Below are positions 40,159 through 48,230 of a stretch of 64,000 nucleotides of DNA, piece by piece. The stretch covers positions 1,178,001 through 1,242,000 of the forward strand of contig NZ_JAUSVB010000001.1 in assembly GCF_030814415.1 (NCBI RefSeq), given 5' to 3'. The notes beneath the pieces were generated by a model that was given only the letters and a program-made list of their open reading frames with translations, did no database searches and had not been told where the DNA came from. Position 1 is the stretch's first letter; every line of letters starts with the position of its first letter. Source of the DNA: Cellulomonas humilata (GTDB lineage: Bacteria > Actinomycetota > Actinomycetes > Actinomycetales > Cellulomonadaceae). The position numbers and the translations under genes were made by a program.

Positions 40159-41016
40159 ATGAGTCGCGTCGTAGTCACCGGTGGGTCAGGCAAGCTCGGG
40201 CGTGCGGTCGTGGAGGATCTCGCGACGCACGGGTATGACGTGGTCAACGTCGACACAGCCCTGCCGCCCGCCGGTCAGCAGGCGGTGTTCAGCCGCGTCG
40301 ACCTCACCGACCTGGGCGAGGTGACCGAGGCGCTCACCGGCATCGACGACCGGTACGACGGCGTCGACGCGGTGGTCCACCTCGCGGCGATCCCCGCGCC
40401 GGGCCTGCGCCCGAGCGGCGCGACGTTCGCCAACAACGTCGTCGCCACCCACCACGTGTTCAGCGCCGCCCGCCGCGCCGGCATCAAGAACGTCGTCTGG
40501 GCATCCAGCGAGACCGTCCTCGGGCTGCCGTTCGAGACGCCCCCGCCGTACGTCCCCGTCGACGAGGAGTACGCGGTCCGCCCGGAGAGCACCTACTCGC
40601 TGGGCAAGGCGGTCGAGGAGGAGATGGCCCGGCACTTCACGCGCTGGGACCCCGACCTCAAGCTCATCGGGCTGCGGTTCTCCAACGTCATGGACGTCGC
40701 CGACTACGCCGCGTTCCCGTCGTTCGCCGACGACCCCCGCAGCCGCATCTGGAACCTCTGGGGCTACATCGACGCCCGCGACGGCGCCCTGGCCGTCCGG
40801 CTCGCGCTCGAGAGCGACCTGACGGGGTTCGAGGCGTTCATCGTCGCGTCTCCCGACACCGTCCTGGAGCGGCCGTCCGCCGAGCTCGTCGCGGAGTACT
40901 TCCCCGACGTCCCCGTGCGCCGGCCGATCGAGGGCCGCGAGACGCTGCTGTCCATCGACAAGGCCCGCCGCCTGCTCGGCTACGACCCGCAGCACACCTG
41001 GCGCGACGAGGTCTGA
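40159..41016 (+). CDS. NAD-dependent epimerase/dehydratase (extended SDR)
   Basis: 285 residues. VVVTGGSGKLGRAVVEDLATHGYDVVNVD gives the Rossmann GxxGxxG, with VDAVVHLAAIPAPGLRP, WASSETVLGLPF (Ser) and the catalytic TYSLGKAVEEEMA (Tyr-x-x-x-Lys). The C-terminal part (LLSIDKARRLLGYDPQHTWRDEV) matches uronate/sugar epimerase-like proteins. TAGCGT (40147-40152) lies 6 nt before the ATG, a leaderless arrangement. Probably a functional partner of the preceding aldo/keto reductase. Confidence 0.9.
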   Translation: MSRVVVTGGSGKLGRAVVEDLATHGYDVVNVDTALPPAGQQAVFSRVDLTDLGEVTEALTGIDDRYDGVDAVVHLAAIPAPGLRPSGATFANNVVATHHVFSAARRAGIKNVVWASSETVLGLPFETPPPYVPVDEEYAVRPESTYSLGKAVEEEMARHFTRWDPDLKLIGLRFSNVMDVADYAAFPSFADDPRSRIWNLWGYIDARDGALAVRLALESDLTGFEAFIVASPDTVLERPSAELVAEYFPDVPVRRPIEGRETLLSIDKARRLLGYDPQHTWRDEV

Positions 41017-41065
41017 GGCTCACCCGACGGAGCGCCCGGCCTCCCTCCGGCTGCGGGCGATGCGT

Positions 41066-41410
41066 TCAGGGGGAGCGCAGCAGCAAGGATCCGCCGTGGT
41101 CAGGCAGGCGCGTCGCCACCACCTCGAGCACCTGCCTGGTGCGACTGTCAGGGTCCCCGTCCAGGGAGTTGACGACGATGCGCCAGGGCTTCCCTGCTGC
41201 GTCAGGGAACCGTTGCAGGAGCTCCCCGTCTAGCGCGAAGGAGACGTAGGTCTGGACCTTCGCCTGGAGCGACTCCAGCTGAGCGTCCGACCCGGTCCAC
41301 CGGTTCGCCTGGACGACGACGAGCTCGATCACTCCGTCAGACGACTCGGCGACCACGTCGATCTGCGCGGGGTCGAAGAGCGCCTCGGGCTGACGTCGAC
41401 CGAATCGCAT
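41066..41410 (-). CDS. small conserved protein (DUF6572-like)
   Basis: 114 residues. IDVVAESSDGVIELVVVQANRWTGSDAQLESLQAKVQTYVSFALDGELLQRFPDAAGKPWRIVVNSLDGDPDSRTRQVLEVVATRL fits the DUF6572 pattern, a small alpha/beta protein of unknown role. It has basic residues at the start (MRFGRRQP). No operon partner is evident. It is convergent to the epimerase, and its start faces the left repeat that flanks the hipBA region. Confidence 0.6.
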   Translation of the reverse strand: MRFGRRQPEALFDPAQIDVVAESSDGVIELVVVQANRWTGSDAQLESLQAKVQTYVSFALDGELLQRFPDAAGKPWRIVVNSLDGDPDSRTRQVLEVVATRLPDHGGSLLLRSP

Positions 41411-41454
41411 GGAGCGACCCTAGGGCCTGTGGCATCGCGAGCAGCCCGTCTGAC

Positions 41455-41531
41455 AACACCTCACCCGGTTCCGACGGTCTCCGGAGCGGGAGCCGGCAGT
41501 CTTCTGGCGCACACCTCGATCATCGGAGCCC
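41455..41531. repeat. left imperfect direct repeat flanking the hipBA region
   Basis: Shares with 43530-43607 four blocks in the same order: CACCTCACCCGG (41457-41468), GGTxTC-type text, GCACACCTCGATC (41509-41521) and CGGAGCCC (41524-41531). The distance between the first and third block is 52 bp in both copies. Overall identity is roughly two thirds by eye. Offset between copies is 2,075 bp. Confidence 0.65.
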
Positions 41532-41560
41532 TCTGAGGGAGCGCCTGGCAGACTCTCGAT

Positions 41561-41962
41561 GTGCGGAGCCACGGCCACCCCTATCCCTTCCGGCCGAAGC
41601 CGTGGGCGGACATCGCTGCCTTCTTCGAGGAGACGGCCGATCGTCATCCGCGCTACCAGCACATGGTCGACATCGTCGAGAGCGTGCGCGCATCGACCGC
41701 AGTCGGGCTGCTCGCCGGCTGCACCGCGATGCACGACCTCATGGTGGTGCCGACGCCGGTCCCGGAGCCGCCGTTGGGCATGGTTCTCGTGCGAGCACCG
41801 AACTCGGTCTGGTCCCCCGGGCCGGGCGACGTGGTGATCGAGCACACGTCGGTCACCGGGCACCGCGACCGGATCGAGCGGCCTGCTGCCGACGCCGTCC
41901 CGCTGTTCTGGCGCTTCATGATCGAGAAGGACGGCATCGTCCCGGTCGATCTTCCGGGCTAG
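41561..41962 (+). CDS. hypothetical protein
   Basis: 133 residues from GTG 41561. Sequence PFRPKPWADIAAFFEETADRHPRYQHMVDIVESVRASTAVGLLAGCTAMHDLMVVPTPVPEPPLGMVLVRAPNSVWSPGPGDVVIEHTSVTGHRDRIERPAADAVPLFWRFMIEKDGIVPVDLP. The family is not recognised; related small proteins occur in actinobacteria. It lies inside the repeat-flanked segment and is convergent with hipA, with overlapping stops. A CAGACT-type element just upstream could be a leaderless -10, weakly. Confidence 0.5.
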   Translation: MRSHGHPYPFRPKPWADIAAFFEETADRHPRYQHMVDIVESVRASTAVGLLAGCTAMHDLMVVPTPVPEPPLGMVLVRAPNSVWSPGPGDVVIEHTSVTGHRDRIERPAADAVPLFWRFMIEKDGIVPVDLPG

Positions 41963-43182
41963 CCCATCGGTCCCAGCAGTGTGAGGGCGCGGTCTCTGAC
42001 TGCCTCGGCGACGGAGATCTCGACGTCAGGATCGCCCAGGGCTTCCGCGCTGCGCGCGAGAGCCAGCAGCGTGTCCCTCACGACGTTCGCGGCCACCTCG
42101 GCCGACAGCCCCCAGAGCTCGGCCTCGGACGTGAGGTGGCCGGCGGTGATGTAGGGCAGGTAGACCTGCTGGTCGACCGCGTGACCCGCGTGCCGGAGCC
42201 TCGACGCGACGAGGAACACCGGCGCGACGTCGTACAGGGGTGTCATCGAGACGTTCGCGGACTGGCTGATGTGCACGGAGTAGTTCTTCGAGTGCGCGTC
42301 CCCGTTGCCGATCGCGGCGTTGAACGTCACCTGGGCGAGGAGGTCCGACAGGAACGCGACAGGGTCGAGCGCCTCGGACGCCGCGAGAGCCGCCAGTGCT
42401 GCCAGCCGGCGTTCACCGGCGCTCGCCTCGTACTTGTCCCTGGCGGCGAGGCCGAGTGCCTGCGTGAAGTCCTCTTGGTGAGCACGGCGACCGTCGCGAC
42501 GGTCGAACCTCTCCACGACGAGCGCCTCCCGCCCACCGAACGTCTGCAGGTCGGCCTTGGCGGCCCGCAATCCGGCGTCGGTGGCGAGTCGGAGCGCCCA
42601 GTGCTCGTACCGAATGATCTGCGGGACGACGACCTGTGTGCTGATCGGCTCGGGCTTGATGAGGTGCGTCGACATCGCACCCCCGGACGGCCACGCCCAG
42701 CCCTCCGCGGTCCTGGTGAGCAGCACCTTGTCCTGGATGCCGCCGAGGGATGCAGACACCTCCAAGCCGTCCCGGGTCGGGTGGGTGGGCAGGTCGCGCA
42801 CGATCACGTCGACCTGCTCGTCGGTCAGCGGCGAGAGGACGCCGTCTCCGACCGTGACGTCGCCGGTGGTGAACTGGATCGCGCCGGCGCACTCGCGTCC
42901 GATGTGAGCGAGCAGCGCGAACGCGTCACCGGGGCGGATCGAGTGCTCGCGCTCGAGGACTGCACGCCCGCTCCCCTCGGGCAGGAGGTTGTCGCAGAAC
43001 CGTTCGAGCGCATCTCCCTGGACACGCTTGTCCGTCAGGGGCAGCGACAATGAGAGGGGGCGCGCGCCGAAGCCGTAGGTGCTGAGCGCGCCCTCGGTGA
43101 ACCGTAGGCGTAGGCGGGCGTTGCGGAGCTGTTCGAGCTCGCCGACGACCTGTCCGTGCAGCCACATGGTCAGGATGCTCAT
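41959..43182 (-). CDS. hipA: HipA-family kinase toxin
   Basis: 407 residues. The N-terminal Couple_hipA domain (about 1-105, LTMWLHGQVVGELEQLRNARLRLRF, RPLSLSLPLTDKRVQGDALERFCDNLLPEG) is followed by the kinase domain with the Gly-rich activation segment SASLGGIQDKVLL (Ser in the position autophosphorylated in E. coli HipA), ATP-binding HLIKPEP, and the catalytic/metal region IGNGDAHSKNYSVH (NxDxHxKN) and YDVAPVF. HipA kinases phosphorylate tRNA synthetases and stop growth. ATG overlaps the hipB stop (ATGA). Confidence 0.92.
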   Translation of the reverse strand: MSILTMWLHGQVVGELEQLRNARLRLRFTEGALSTYGFGARPLSLSLPLTDKRVQGDALERFCDNLLPEGSGRAVLEREHSIRPGDAFALLAHIGRECAGAIQFTTGDVTVGDGVLSPLTDEQVDVIVRDLPTHPTRDGLEVSASLGGIQDKVLLTRTAEGWAWPSGGAMSTHLIKPEPISTQVVVPQIIRYEHWALRLATDAGLRAAKADLQTFGGREALVVERFDRRDGRRAHQEDFTQALGLAARDKYEASAGERRLAALAALAASEALDPVAFLSDLLAQVTFNAAIGNGDAHSKNYSVHISQSANVSMTPLYDVAPVFLVASRLRHAGHAVDQQVYLPYITAGHLTSEAELWGLSAEVAANVVRDTLLALARSAEALGDPDVEISVAEAVRDRALTLLGPMG

Positions 43183-43451
43183 CGGGGCGGCTCCACCGTC
43201 ACGGTCGATCCGCGGGGGACCACCACCAGCTCGTAGCCCTGGACGTCGAGGAGCTTCATGAGCGTGTCCACCTGGGGGCTCGTGCCGCGTTCGAGGCGAG
43301 ACAGGTGCGGGCGTGAGGAGCCCACCCGTGCCGCCAGGTCGCTCTGGTTGGTCCCGGCGCGCTGTCGGATGGACTGGAGGGCGGCACCCAGCGAGGCCTT
43401 GGTCCGCGCGCGGTACCAACGCATCTGTGCAGATTCAATGGGCTCCTCCAT
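43179..43451 (-). CDS. hipB: HipB-family antitoxin (XRE)
   Basis: 90 residues from ATG 43451. HTH: GAALQSIRQRAGTNQSDLAARVGSSRPHLSRLERGTSPQVDTLMKLLDVQGYELVVVPRG (about 24-83). HipB proteins neutralise HipA and repress the operon. ATG 43451 is preferred to the one 8 codons upstream because TAGGAT on the minus strand lies 8 nt before it and sits inside the operator palindrome, consistent with a leaderless autoregulated promoter. The C-terminus overlaps the hipA start. Confidence 0.9.
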   Translation of the reverse strand: MEEPIESAQMRWYRARTKASLGAALQSIRQRAGTNQSDLAARVGSSRPHLSRLERGTSPQVDTLMKLLDVQGYELVVVPRGSTVTVEPPR

Positions 43452-43499
43452 AGCGATGAATCCTAGCAGATTCACATTGTCCGTTGGAGACGATGAATC
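43431..43499 (-). promoter_or_regulatory. hipBA operator: two 37-bp-spaced GATTCA/TGAATC units
   Basis: GATTCA at 43432 and 43469, TGAATC at 43457 and 43494: two identical 25-bp pairs, 37 bp apart. The central TGAATC-N6-GATTCA palindrome (43457-43474) contains the TAGGAT -10 on the minus strand. This resembles multi-site HipB operators. Confidence 0.65.
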
Positions 43500-43529
43500 T
43501 CTGGAGATGCATGCCTCACGGCGCTGACC

Positions 43530-43607
43530 AGCACCTCACCCGGCACCGGGGGTATCAGGAACGAGTCACGGCGTCCTTTCCGGGCACACCTCGATCCCCC
43601 GGAGCCC
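43530..43607. repeat. right imperfect direct repeat flanking the hipBA region
   Basis: Blocks CACCTCACCCGG (43532-43543), GCACACCTCGATC (43584-43596) and CGGAGCCC (43600-43607) match the left copy in order and spacing. The right end runs into the Shine-Dalgarno (GGAG) and start of the AAR-like gene. Confidence 0.65.
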
Positions 43608-43611
43608 CGTG

Positions 43612-44643
43612 ATGAGCAGCGCCGTCCCGTTCGCCTTCCTGGTCCATCCGCGTGCCCGGATCGCGGAGGACCTGGCTCGCGTCTGGCGTCCGCTCGGCCG
43701 GGTGCCAGAGCGGTTCATCGACTCGGCCGTCAGGAAGCTGCCGCTCCCGTCGTACGCGATGGCGCGCGTGCACCTGGACTCGGCGCCCGTCGGTCATGTC
43801 GTGCTCGTGCCGTTCGGCGCCAAGCACCTGCTGTCCGAGCCGCACGAGGGCCGGGTGCGCGTCGGTCGGGCGATCGACCACGCCGCTCGGCTCGGTGCGG
43901 GGGTCGTCGGGCTGGGGGCGCTGACCGCGACGGTCACCGCCGGTGGCGCGACGCTGCGGGGGCGGACAGACATCGGTGTCACCAACGGCAACGCGTACAC
44001 GGCGGCGATCGTCGAGGACCAGCTGATGGCTCTGCTGGCCGACCTGCCGGAGCGTCGGGTCGCGGTCGTCGGTGCGACGGGATCCGTCGGCACCACGCTG
44101 GTCCGGCTGCTCGCGCAGTCCGGTGCGGTCGACTCGCTGCTCCTCGTCGCACGCGGTGTGCCGAAGCTCGCCGCGCTCGCCGCGGAGGTGGGTCGCCGGG
44201 TGCCGACGACGACCTCGACGGACATGCACGACGTGCGCGGCTGCGACGCGGTGGTGCTGCTGACGGCGTCGGCCGACGCGCTGCTCGGGGCCGAGCACCT
44301 GGCGCCCGGCGCACGCGTCCTGGACGCCACCCAGCCCCGCAACACCTCGCCGGACCTCGCGGCGGCACGCCCGGACGTGACCGTGGTCGACGGCGGGGTC
44401 GTCGAGGTGCCCGGCATGCACCTGCGCGGCGGCGACATCGGGCTGCCGCGCGGGCAGGCGTACGCGTGCTTCGCGGAGACGTTCCTGCTGGGGCTCGCGG
44501 GGCACGTCGGGCACTTCTCGACGGGGGTCCCGACCCTCGACCACGTCGCGCACATCCGCGGCCTGGCCGACCGGTTCGCGCAGCACGGGTTCGCGGCGGC
44601 CGCACCGGCCAGCTTCGGCCGGCCGCTCGTGAGCGTCCGATGA
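43612..44643 (+). CDS. acyl-ACP reductase (AAR)-like NADPH-dependent reductase
   Basis: 343 residues; cyanobacterial AAR has about 341. Motifs align along the length: AFLVHPR at the start, VGLGALTATVTAGGATLRG (about 99-117, AAR has ALGGFSSIVFE), VTNGNAYTA (123-131, AAR TTGNTHTA), NADPH site VAVVGATGSVGTTLVRLL (150-167), LLLVAR (176-181), VVDGGVVEVPG and QAYACFAETFLLGLAGH (AAR QMFACFAEAILL). Cys286 aligns with the AAR catalytic Cys294. It would reduce an acyl thioester to an aldehyde. No aldehyde-deformylating oxygenase is nearby. Its stop overlaps the flavoprotein start (ATGA). ATG 43612 follows GGAG by 7 nt. Confidence 0.75.
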   Translation: MSSAVPFAFLVHPRARIAEDLARVWRPLGRVPERFIDSAVRKLPLPSYAMARVHLDSAPVGHVVLVPFGAKHLLSEPHEGRVRVGRAIDHAARLGAGVVGLGALTATVTAGGATLRGRTDIGVTNGNAYTAAIVEDQLMALLADLPERRVAVVGATGSVGTTLVRLLAQSGAVDSLLLVARGVPKLAALAAEVGRRVPTTTSTDMHDVRGCDAVVLLTASADALLGAEHLAPGARVLDATQPRNTSPDLAAARPDVTVVDGGVVEVPGMHLRGGDIGLPRGQAYACFAETFLLGLAGHVGHFSTGVPTLDHVAHIRGLADRFAQHGFAAAAPASFGRPLVSVR

Positions 44644-45806
44644 AGCGGGTCGTCCTCCTCGGCGGCGGCTACGTGACGCTGCACGCGTACGGCGCGCTCG
44701 TCCGGCGGCTGCGCGGCGAGCTGCGCCGGCGCGAGGTCGAGATCGTCGTGATCAGCGCGGACACGGTGCACAACTTCCACGGGTTCACGGGCGAGGTCGT
44801 CGCGGGGTTGCTCCCGATCGCGCTGACGCAGACCCCGCTGACCGAGGCGATGCCGAAGGCCCGGGTGCTGCACGCCCGGGTCACGCACGTCGACGTCCTC
44901 GCGCGGACGGTCTCGTTCACCGGCGGCGAGATCGGCTACGACGCGCTCGTCGTCGGCGCCGGTGGCCGCGAGCCGCTCGACGCGGTCGACGGACTGGCGG
45001 GACACGGACTCACGCTGCGGGGACCGGGTGACCTCGCCGACCTGCTGCAGCGGGTACGGGTTCTCGACGGTCCCGTGGTGGTCGTCGGCGGCGGGCTCGC
45101 GGGGGTCGAGCTCGCCGCCGCGCTCGCGGCCCGAACGGCGCAGGTCGTGCTGGTCCAGTCGGCCGACCGGGTGGTGCCGGTGCTGCACGCCGAGCACCCC
45201 CGGCTGGCCGCCCGCTGCACGCGCGAGCTCGCGCGGCTGGGGGTCGACGTCCGCACCGGCGTCCGGGTCGACGCGGTGGACGACGGCTCGGTGTCCCTGT
45301 CCGACGGCTCCGTCGTCCCCACGCACGTCGTCCTGGCGACCACAGGCCAGCGCGCGGTCGCCCTGCCCGGCCTGGAGTCCCTCCCGCGCGACGGCCGCGG
45401 CCGGCTGGTGACCACCCGCGACCTGCTCGTCGCGCCCGATGTCTGGTCCGCCGGCGATGCCGCGTCCGTCGCGCACCCGCGCAGCGGCCTGCCGGTGACG
45501 TCCAACGCGCTGTGGGCCATCAAGGCCGGCGACCAGGTGGGCCGCAACGTCGCGCGCGCCCTTCGAGGGCGGGCCGGAAGACCGTTCCGGTACCTCGGGC
45601 TCGGTCAGGCGGCGTCGTTCGGGGTCGGCCGCGGCGTTGCGGACCTGTACGGGTTCCCGCTCACCGGGTGGGTAGCGTGGCTGATGCGGGTCGGGTTCTT
45701 CCTGCGGTTCATGCCGTCGCGTGCCCGTGCGCTGAAGGTGCCCGGGGAGCTCGTCCGGCGCTCGCGGAGCGCCCAGGCCGCGACGAAGGTGGTCGTCCCC
45801 GGCTGA
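44640..45806 (+). CDS. NAD(P)/FAD-dependent oxidoreductase (NDH-2-like)
   Basis: 388 residues. First FAD motif RVVLLGGGYVTLHAYGALVRRL (about 3-24), VVISADTVHNFHGFTGEVVAG (NDH-2 type ..nyh.ftpl.pe..), YDALVVGAGG, second dinucleotide motif VVVVGGGLAGVELAAALAAR and the FAD-contact ATTGQRAV ... DVWSAGDAASVAHPRSGLPVTSNALWAIKAGDQVGRNVA. The C-terminus (GWVAWLMRVGFFLRFMPSRARALKVPGELV) has the amphipathic character of membrane-associated NDH-2 proteins. It is coupled to the AAR-like gene and may recycle or supply reductant. Confidence 0.8.
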   Translation: MKRVVLLGGGYVTLHAYGALVRRLRGELRRREVEIVVISADTVHNFHGFTGEVVAGLLPIALTQTPLTEAMPKARVLHARVTHVDVLARTVSFTGGEIGYDALVVGAGGREPLDAVDGLAGHGLTLRGPGDLADLLQRVRVLDGPVVVVGGGLAGVELAAALAARTAQVVLVQSADRVVPVLHAEHPRLAARCTRELARLGVDVRTGVRVDAVDDGSVSLSDGSVVPTHVVLATTGQRAVALPGLESLPRDGRGRLVTTRDLLVAPDVWSAGDAASVAHPRSGLPVTSNALWAIKAGDQVGRNVARALRGRAGRPFRYLGLGQAASFGVGRGVADLYGFPLTGWVAWLMRVGFFLRFMPSRARALKVPGELVRRSRSAQAATKVVVPG

Positions 45807-45879
45807 ACCGCCCCGCTCTCGACCGTGGCAGGGTGGCGACTACGATCCTGCGTCGGACCAGGGCGAGTCGGAGGTGACC

Positions 45880-48132
45880 ATGGCGGATGCGGAGGGGACG
45901 ACATTCCTCGCGCCCGGTGAACCGGTCGACCTGGACAACTGCGCCCGCGAGCCCATCCACGTGCCGGGCAGCATCCAGCCGCGCGGGGTCTTCCTGGCCG
46001 TCACCGAGCCGGACCTGGTGGTGCGGCACACCTCGCAGAACGTCGCGGAGATCCTCGGGCACCCGGTCGACGACGTCCTCGGCCATCCGCTGGAGGACGT
46101 GCTCGGCGCCGAGGCCGCCGGCGCGATCGAGCACCACGTCCGCACCTGGGGCAACCTGCGAGCCCGCAACCCGCTGGTGGTCACGGTCGGTGACGTCGAG
46201 CTCGACGTTGTCCTGCACCGCATCCTCAGCGGCGAGAGCACGCTGCTGATCGTCGAGCTGGAGCCCGCATCGGGACCTCGCCCGTTCTCGTTCCCGAACA
46301 CGTACCAGGCGGTGCGCGGCGCGGTCGAGCAGCTCAACCACGCGCACGACCTGGCGCAGCTCTACGAGATCACCGCGCGCGAGGTCAGGGCGCTCACGGG
46401 CTTCGACCGCGTGATGATCTACCGCTTCGACGACGAGTACAACGGCGAGGTCGTCGCGGAGGCGAAGCGCCCCGACCTCAACCCGTTCCTCGGCCTGCAC
46501 TACCCGGCGTCCGACATCCCGCCGCAGGCCCGCGCGCTCTACGAGCAGAACTGGGTGCGGCTCATCTCCGACGTCGGCTACACCCCGTCGCGGATCGTGC
46601 CGGGTCTCGACGAGGAGACCGGCCTGCCGCTCGACCTCACGCACTCGATCCTGCGCAGCGTCTCGCCCATCCACCTGGAGTACCTGCGCAACATGGGCGT
46701 CGCCGCGTCGATGTCGATCTCGTTGCTGCGGAACGGCCGGCTCTGGGGCCTCATCGCATGCCACCACTACTCGGGCCCGCACGACCCGCCGTTCGGGGTG
46801 CGGGCCGCGGCGGAGTTCCTGGGGTCCACCTTGTCGCTGCGCCTGGTGGCACGCGTCGAGGAGGACGAGCTCGAGGCCCGCATCCGTGCGGCGGGCACCT
46901 TGTCGCGGCTGCTGACGCGTGGCCGTGACCACGACCGCGCGCTGGCATCGTCCCTCGTCGGCACGACCTCGGTGCTCGACCTCGTCCCCGCGCAGGGGGC
47001 GATCGTGTCCGCCGACGGTGTGGTCGACTCCGTCGGACGGGTGCCGGCCGACCCGGCACCGCTGCTCGCCTGGGTGGCCGGGCAGGACGCCGAGGTCGTC
47101 GTCCGCGATGCGCTGGAGGAGCAGGAGCCGCAGCTCGCGGCCGCGTTCCCGGAGTTCGCCGGCCTGCTCGCGCTGCGGCTGCCGGAAGGCCAGGCCGTGG
47201 TGTGGCTCCGGCACGAGGCCGTGCACAACGTGGACTGGGGCGGCGACCCGCACAACAAGGCGATCGCCACCCGCGAGGGCGATGACGTGCGCCTCAGCCC
47301 GCGCAAGTCGTTCGCGCTCTGGCGCGAGACCGTCCGGGGGCGCAGCGAGGCCTGGACCGAGCGTGAGGTGCGCTCCGCGGAGGAGCTGCGGGCGCGGCTG
47401 CTCGAGGTGCTCCTGGAGCGTTCGCAGCTCCAGGTCCGGGCCGCGGAGACCGTGCAGCGCAGCCTCCTCCCGTCGTCGGTCCCGGACCCCGAGGGCTGGG
47501 CGGTGCACGCCCGCTACGAGCCCGCTGCCGGAGGGCGGGTGGGGGGCGACTGGTACGACGCGCTCGTGCTCCCGGACGGCCGGCTAGCCGTGGTGGTGGG
47601 GGACGTGGCCGGGCACGGGTTGTCGGCGGCCGCCGCGATGGGGCAGGTCCGCAACGCGCTGCGGGCGTACCTCCTGCGCGGTGACTCCCCGGCGCAGACC
47701 CTCGCGTCGCTCGACCACGCGGTCCGGTGGACGATGCCGTTCGAGATGGCGACCGTCGTCGTCGCCCTCGTGGACCTGACGACGGGCGAGGTCGAGCTCT
47801 CCGTCGCGGGACACCCGAGACCCCTGCTGCTGGATCCCGGTGGTTCCGCGGCGCTGCTGGAGATCCCCGTCGACCGGCCGGTCGGTGTCGGGTCGGGCGA
47901 GCCGCCGACGACCAGGCTCACCCTGCCGCCCGGCGGTGGCCTCGTGCTGTACAGCGACGGGCTGGTCGACTCCCGGGAGACGTCGTTGCGCGACGGGCTG
48001 CGGCGCCTGCGCGCCCAGTTCGACGGGACCGACGGACGTCCGGTCGACATCGACGAGGTCCTGCGCGAGTGCCGGGACCCCGCGTCGGTCGACGACGTCA
48101 CGCTGCTGCTGGTGTGCCGGGACCGCGACTGA
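45880..48132 (+). CDS. bacteriophytochrome with SpoIIE/PP2C phosphatase output
   Basis: 750 residues. PAS domain with bilin-attachment Cys21 (NCAREPIHVPGSIQPRG), GAF domain with PASDIP (209-214), His265 in SPIHLEYLRNMGV and CHHY (294-297), PHY domain with WGGDPHNKA (453-461) and the tongue PRxSF (PRKSF 474-478). A coiled linker leads to a SpoIIE/PP2C domain with GGDWYD (555-560) and GDVAGHG (574-580). Light would control a Ser/Thr phosphatase, typically acting on an anti-anti-sigma factor, none of which is adjacent. ATG 45880 follows GGAGG. No heme oxygenase gene is seen in the window. Confidence 0.93.
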   Translation: MADAEGTTFLAPGEPVDLDNCAREPIHVPGSIQPRGVFLAVTEPDLVVRHTSQNVAEILGHPVDDVLGHPLEDVLGAEAAGAIEHHVRTWGNLRARNPLVVTVGDVELDVVLHRILSGESTLLIVELEPASGPRPFSFPNTYQAVRGAVEQLNHAHDLAQLYEITAREVRALTGFDRVMIYRFDDEYNGEVVAEAKRPDLNPFLGLHYPASDIPPQARALYEQNWVRLISDVGYTPSRIVPGLDEETGLPLDLTHSILRSVSPIHLEYLRNMGVAASMSISLLRNGRLWGLIACHHYSGPHDPPFGVRAAAEFLGSTLSLRLVARVEEDELEARIRAAGTLSRLLTRGRDHDRALASSLVGTTSVLDLVPAQGAIVSADGVVDSVGRVPADPAPLLAWVAGQDAEVVVRDALEEQEPQLAAAFPEFAGLLALRLPEGQAVVWLRHEAVHNVDWGGDPHNKAIATREGDDVRLSPRKSFALWRETVRGRSEAWTEREVRSAEELRARLLEVLLERSQLQVRAAETVQRSLLPSSVPDPEGWAVHARYEPAAGGRVGGDWYDALVLPDGRLAVVVGDVAGHGLSAAAAMGQVRNALRAYLLRGDSPAQTLASLDHAVRWTMPFEMATVVVALVDLTTGEVELSVAGHPRPLLLDPGGSAALLEIPVDRPVGVGSGEPPTTRLTLPPGGGLVLYSDGLVDSRETSLRDGLRRLRAQFDGTDGRPVDIDEVLRECRDPASVDDVTLLLVCRDRD

Positions 48133-48136
48133 GAGG

Positions 48137-48183
48137 TACGGCGACGGACGGTCGGGACCGCACACCGACCGTCCGCCGTCGTA
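48137..48183 (+). terminator. terminator after the bacteriophytochrome gene
   Basis: 19-bp stem (48137-48155 with 48165-48183), one A-C mismatch and one G-T wobble, around a 9-nt loop, just after the stop codon at 48132. Confidence 0.8.
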
Positions 48184-48184
48184 C

Positions 48185-48216
48185 GCCCGGACCGGGGGAG
48201 GGGACCCGGCCCGGGC
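48185..48216 (-). terminator. terminator after the GH87 gene
   Basis: 12-nt arms (48185-48196, 48205-48216) match at 11 of 12 positions around an 8-nt loop, 14 bp past the leftward GH87 stop at 48231. The two hairpins form a back-to-back pair between convergent genes. Confidence 0.65.
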
Positions 48217-48230
48217 GTCGGTGACGAGTC

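Noticed and set aside
41411-43608. IS element or prophage carrying hipBA
   Set aside because: No transposase, integrase, terminal inverted repeats or target-site duplication was found. Only the imperfect direct repeats support mobility.
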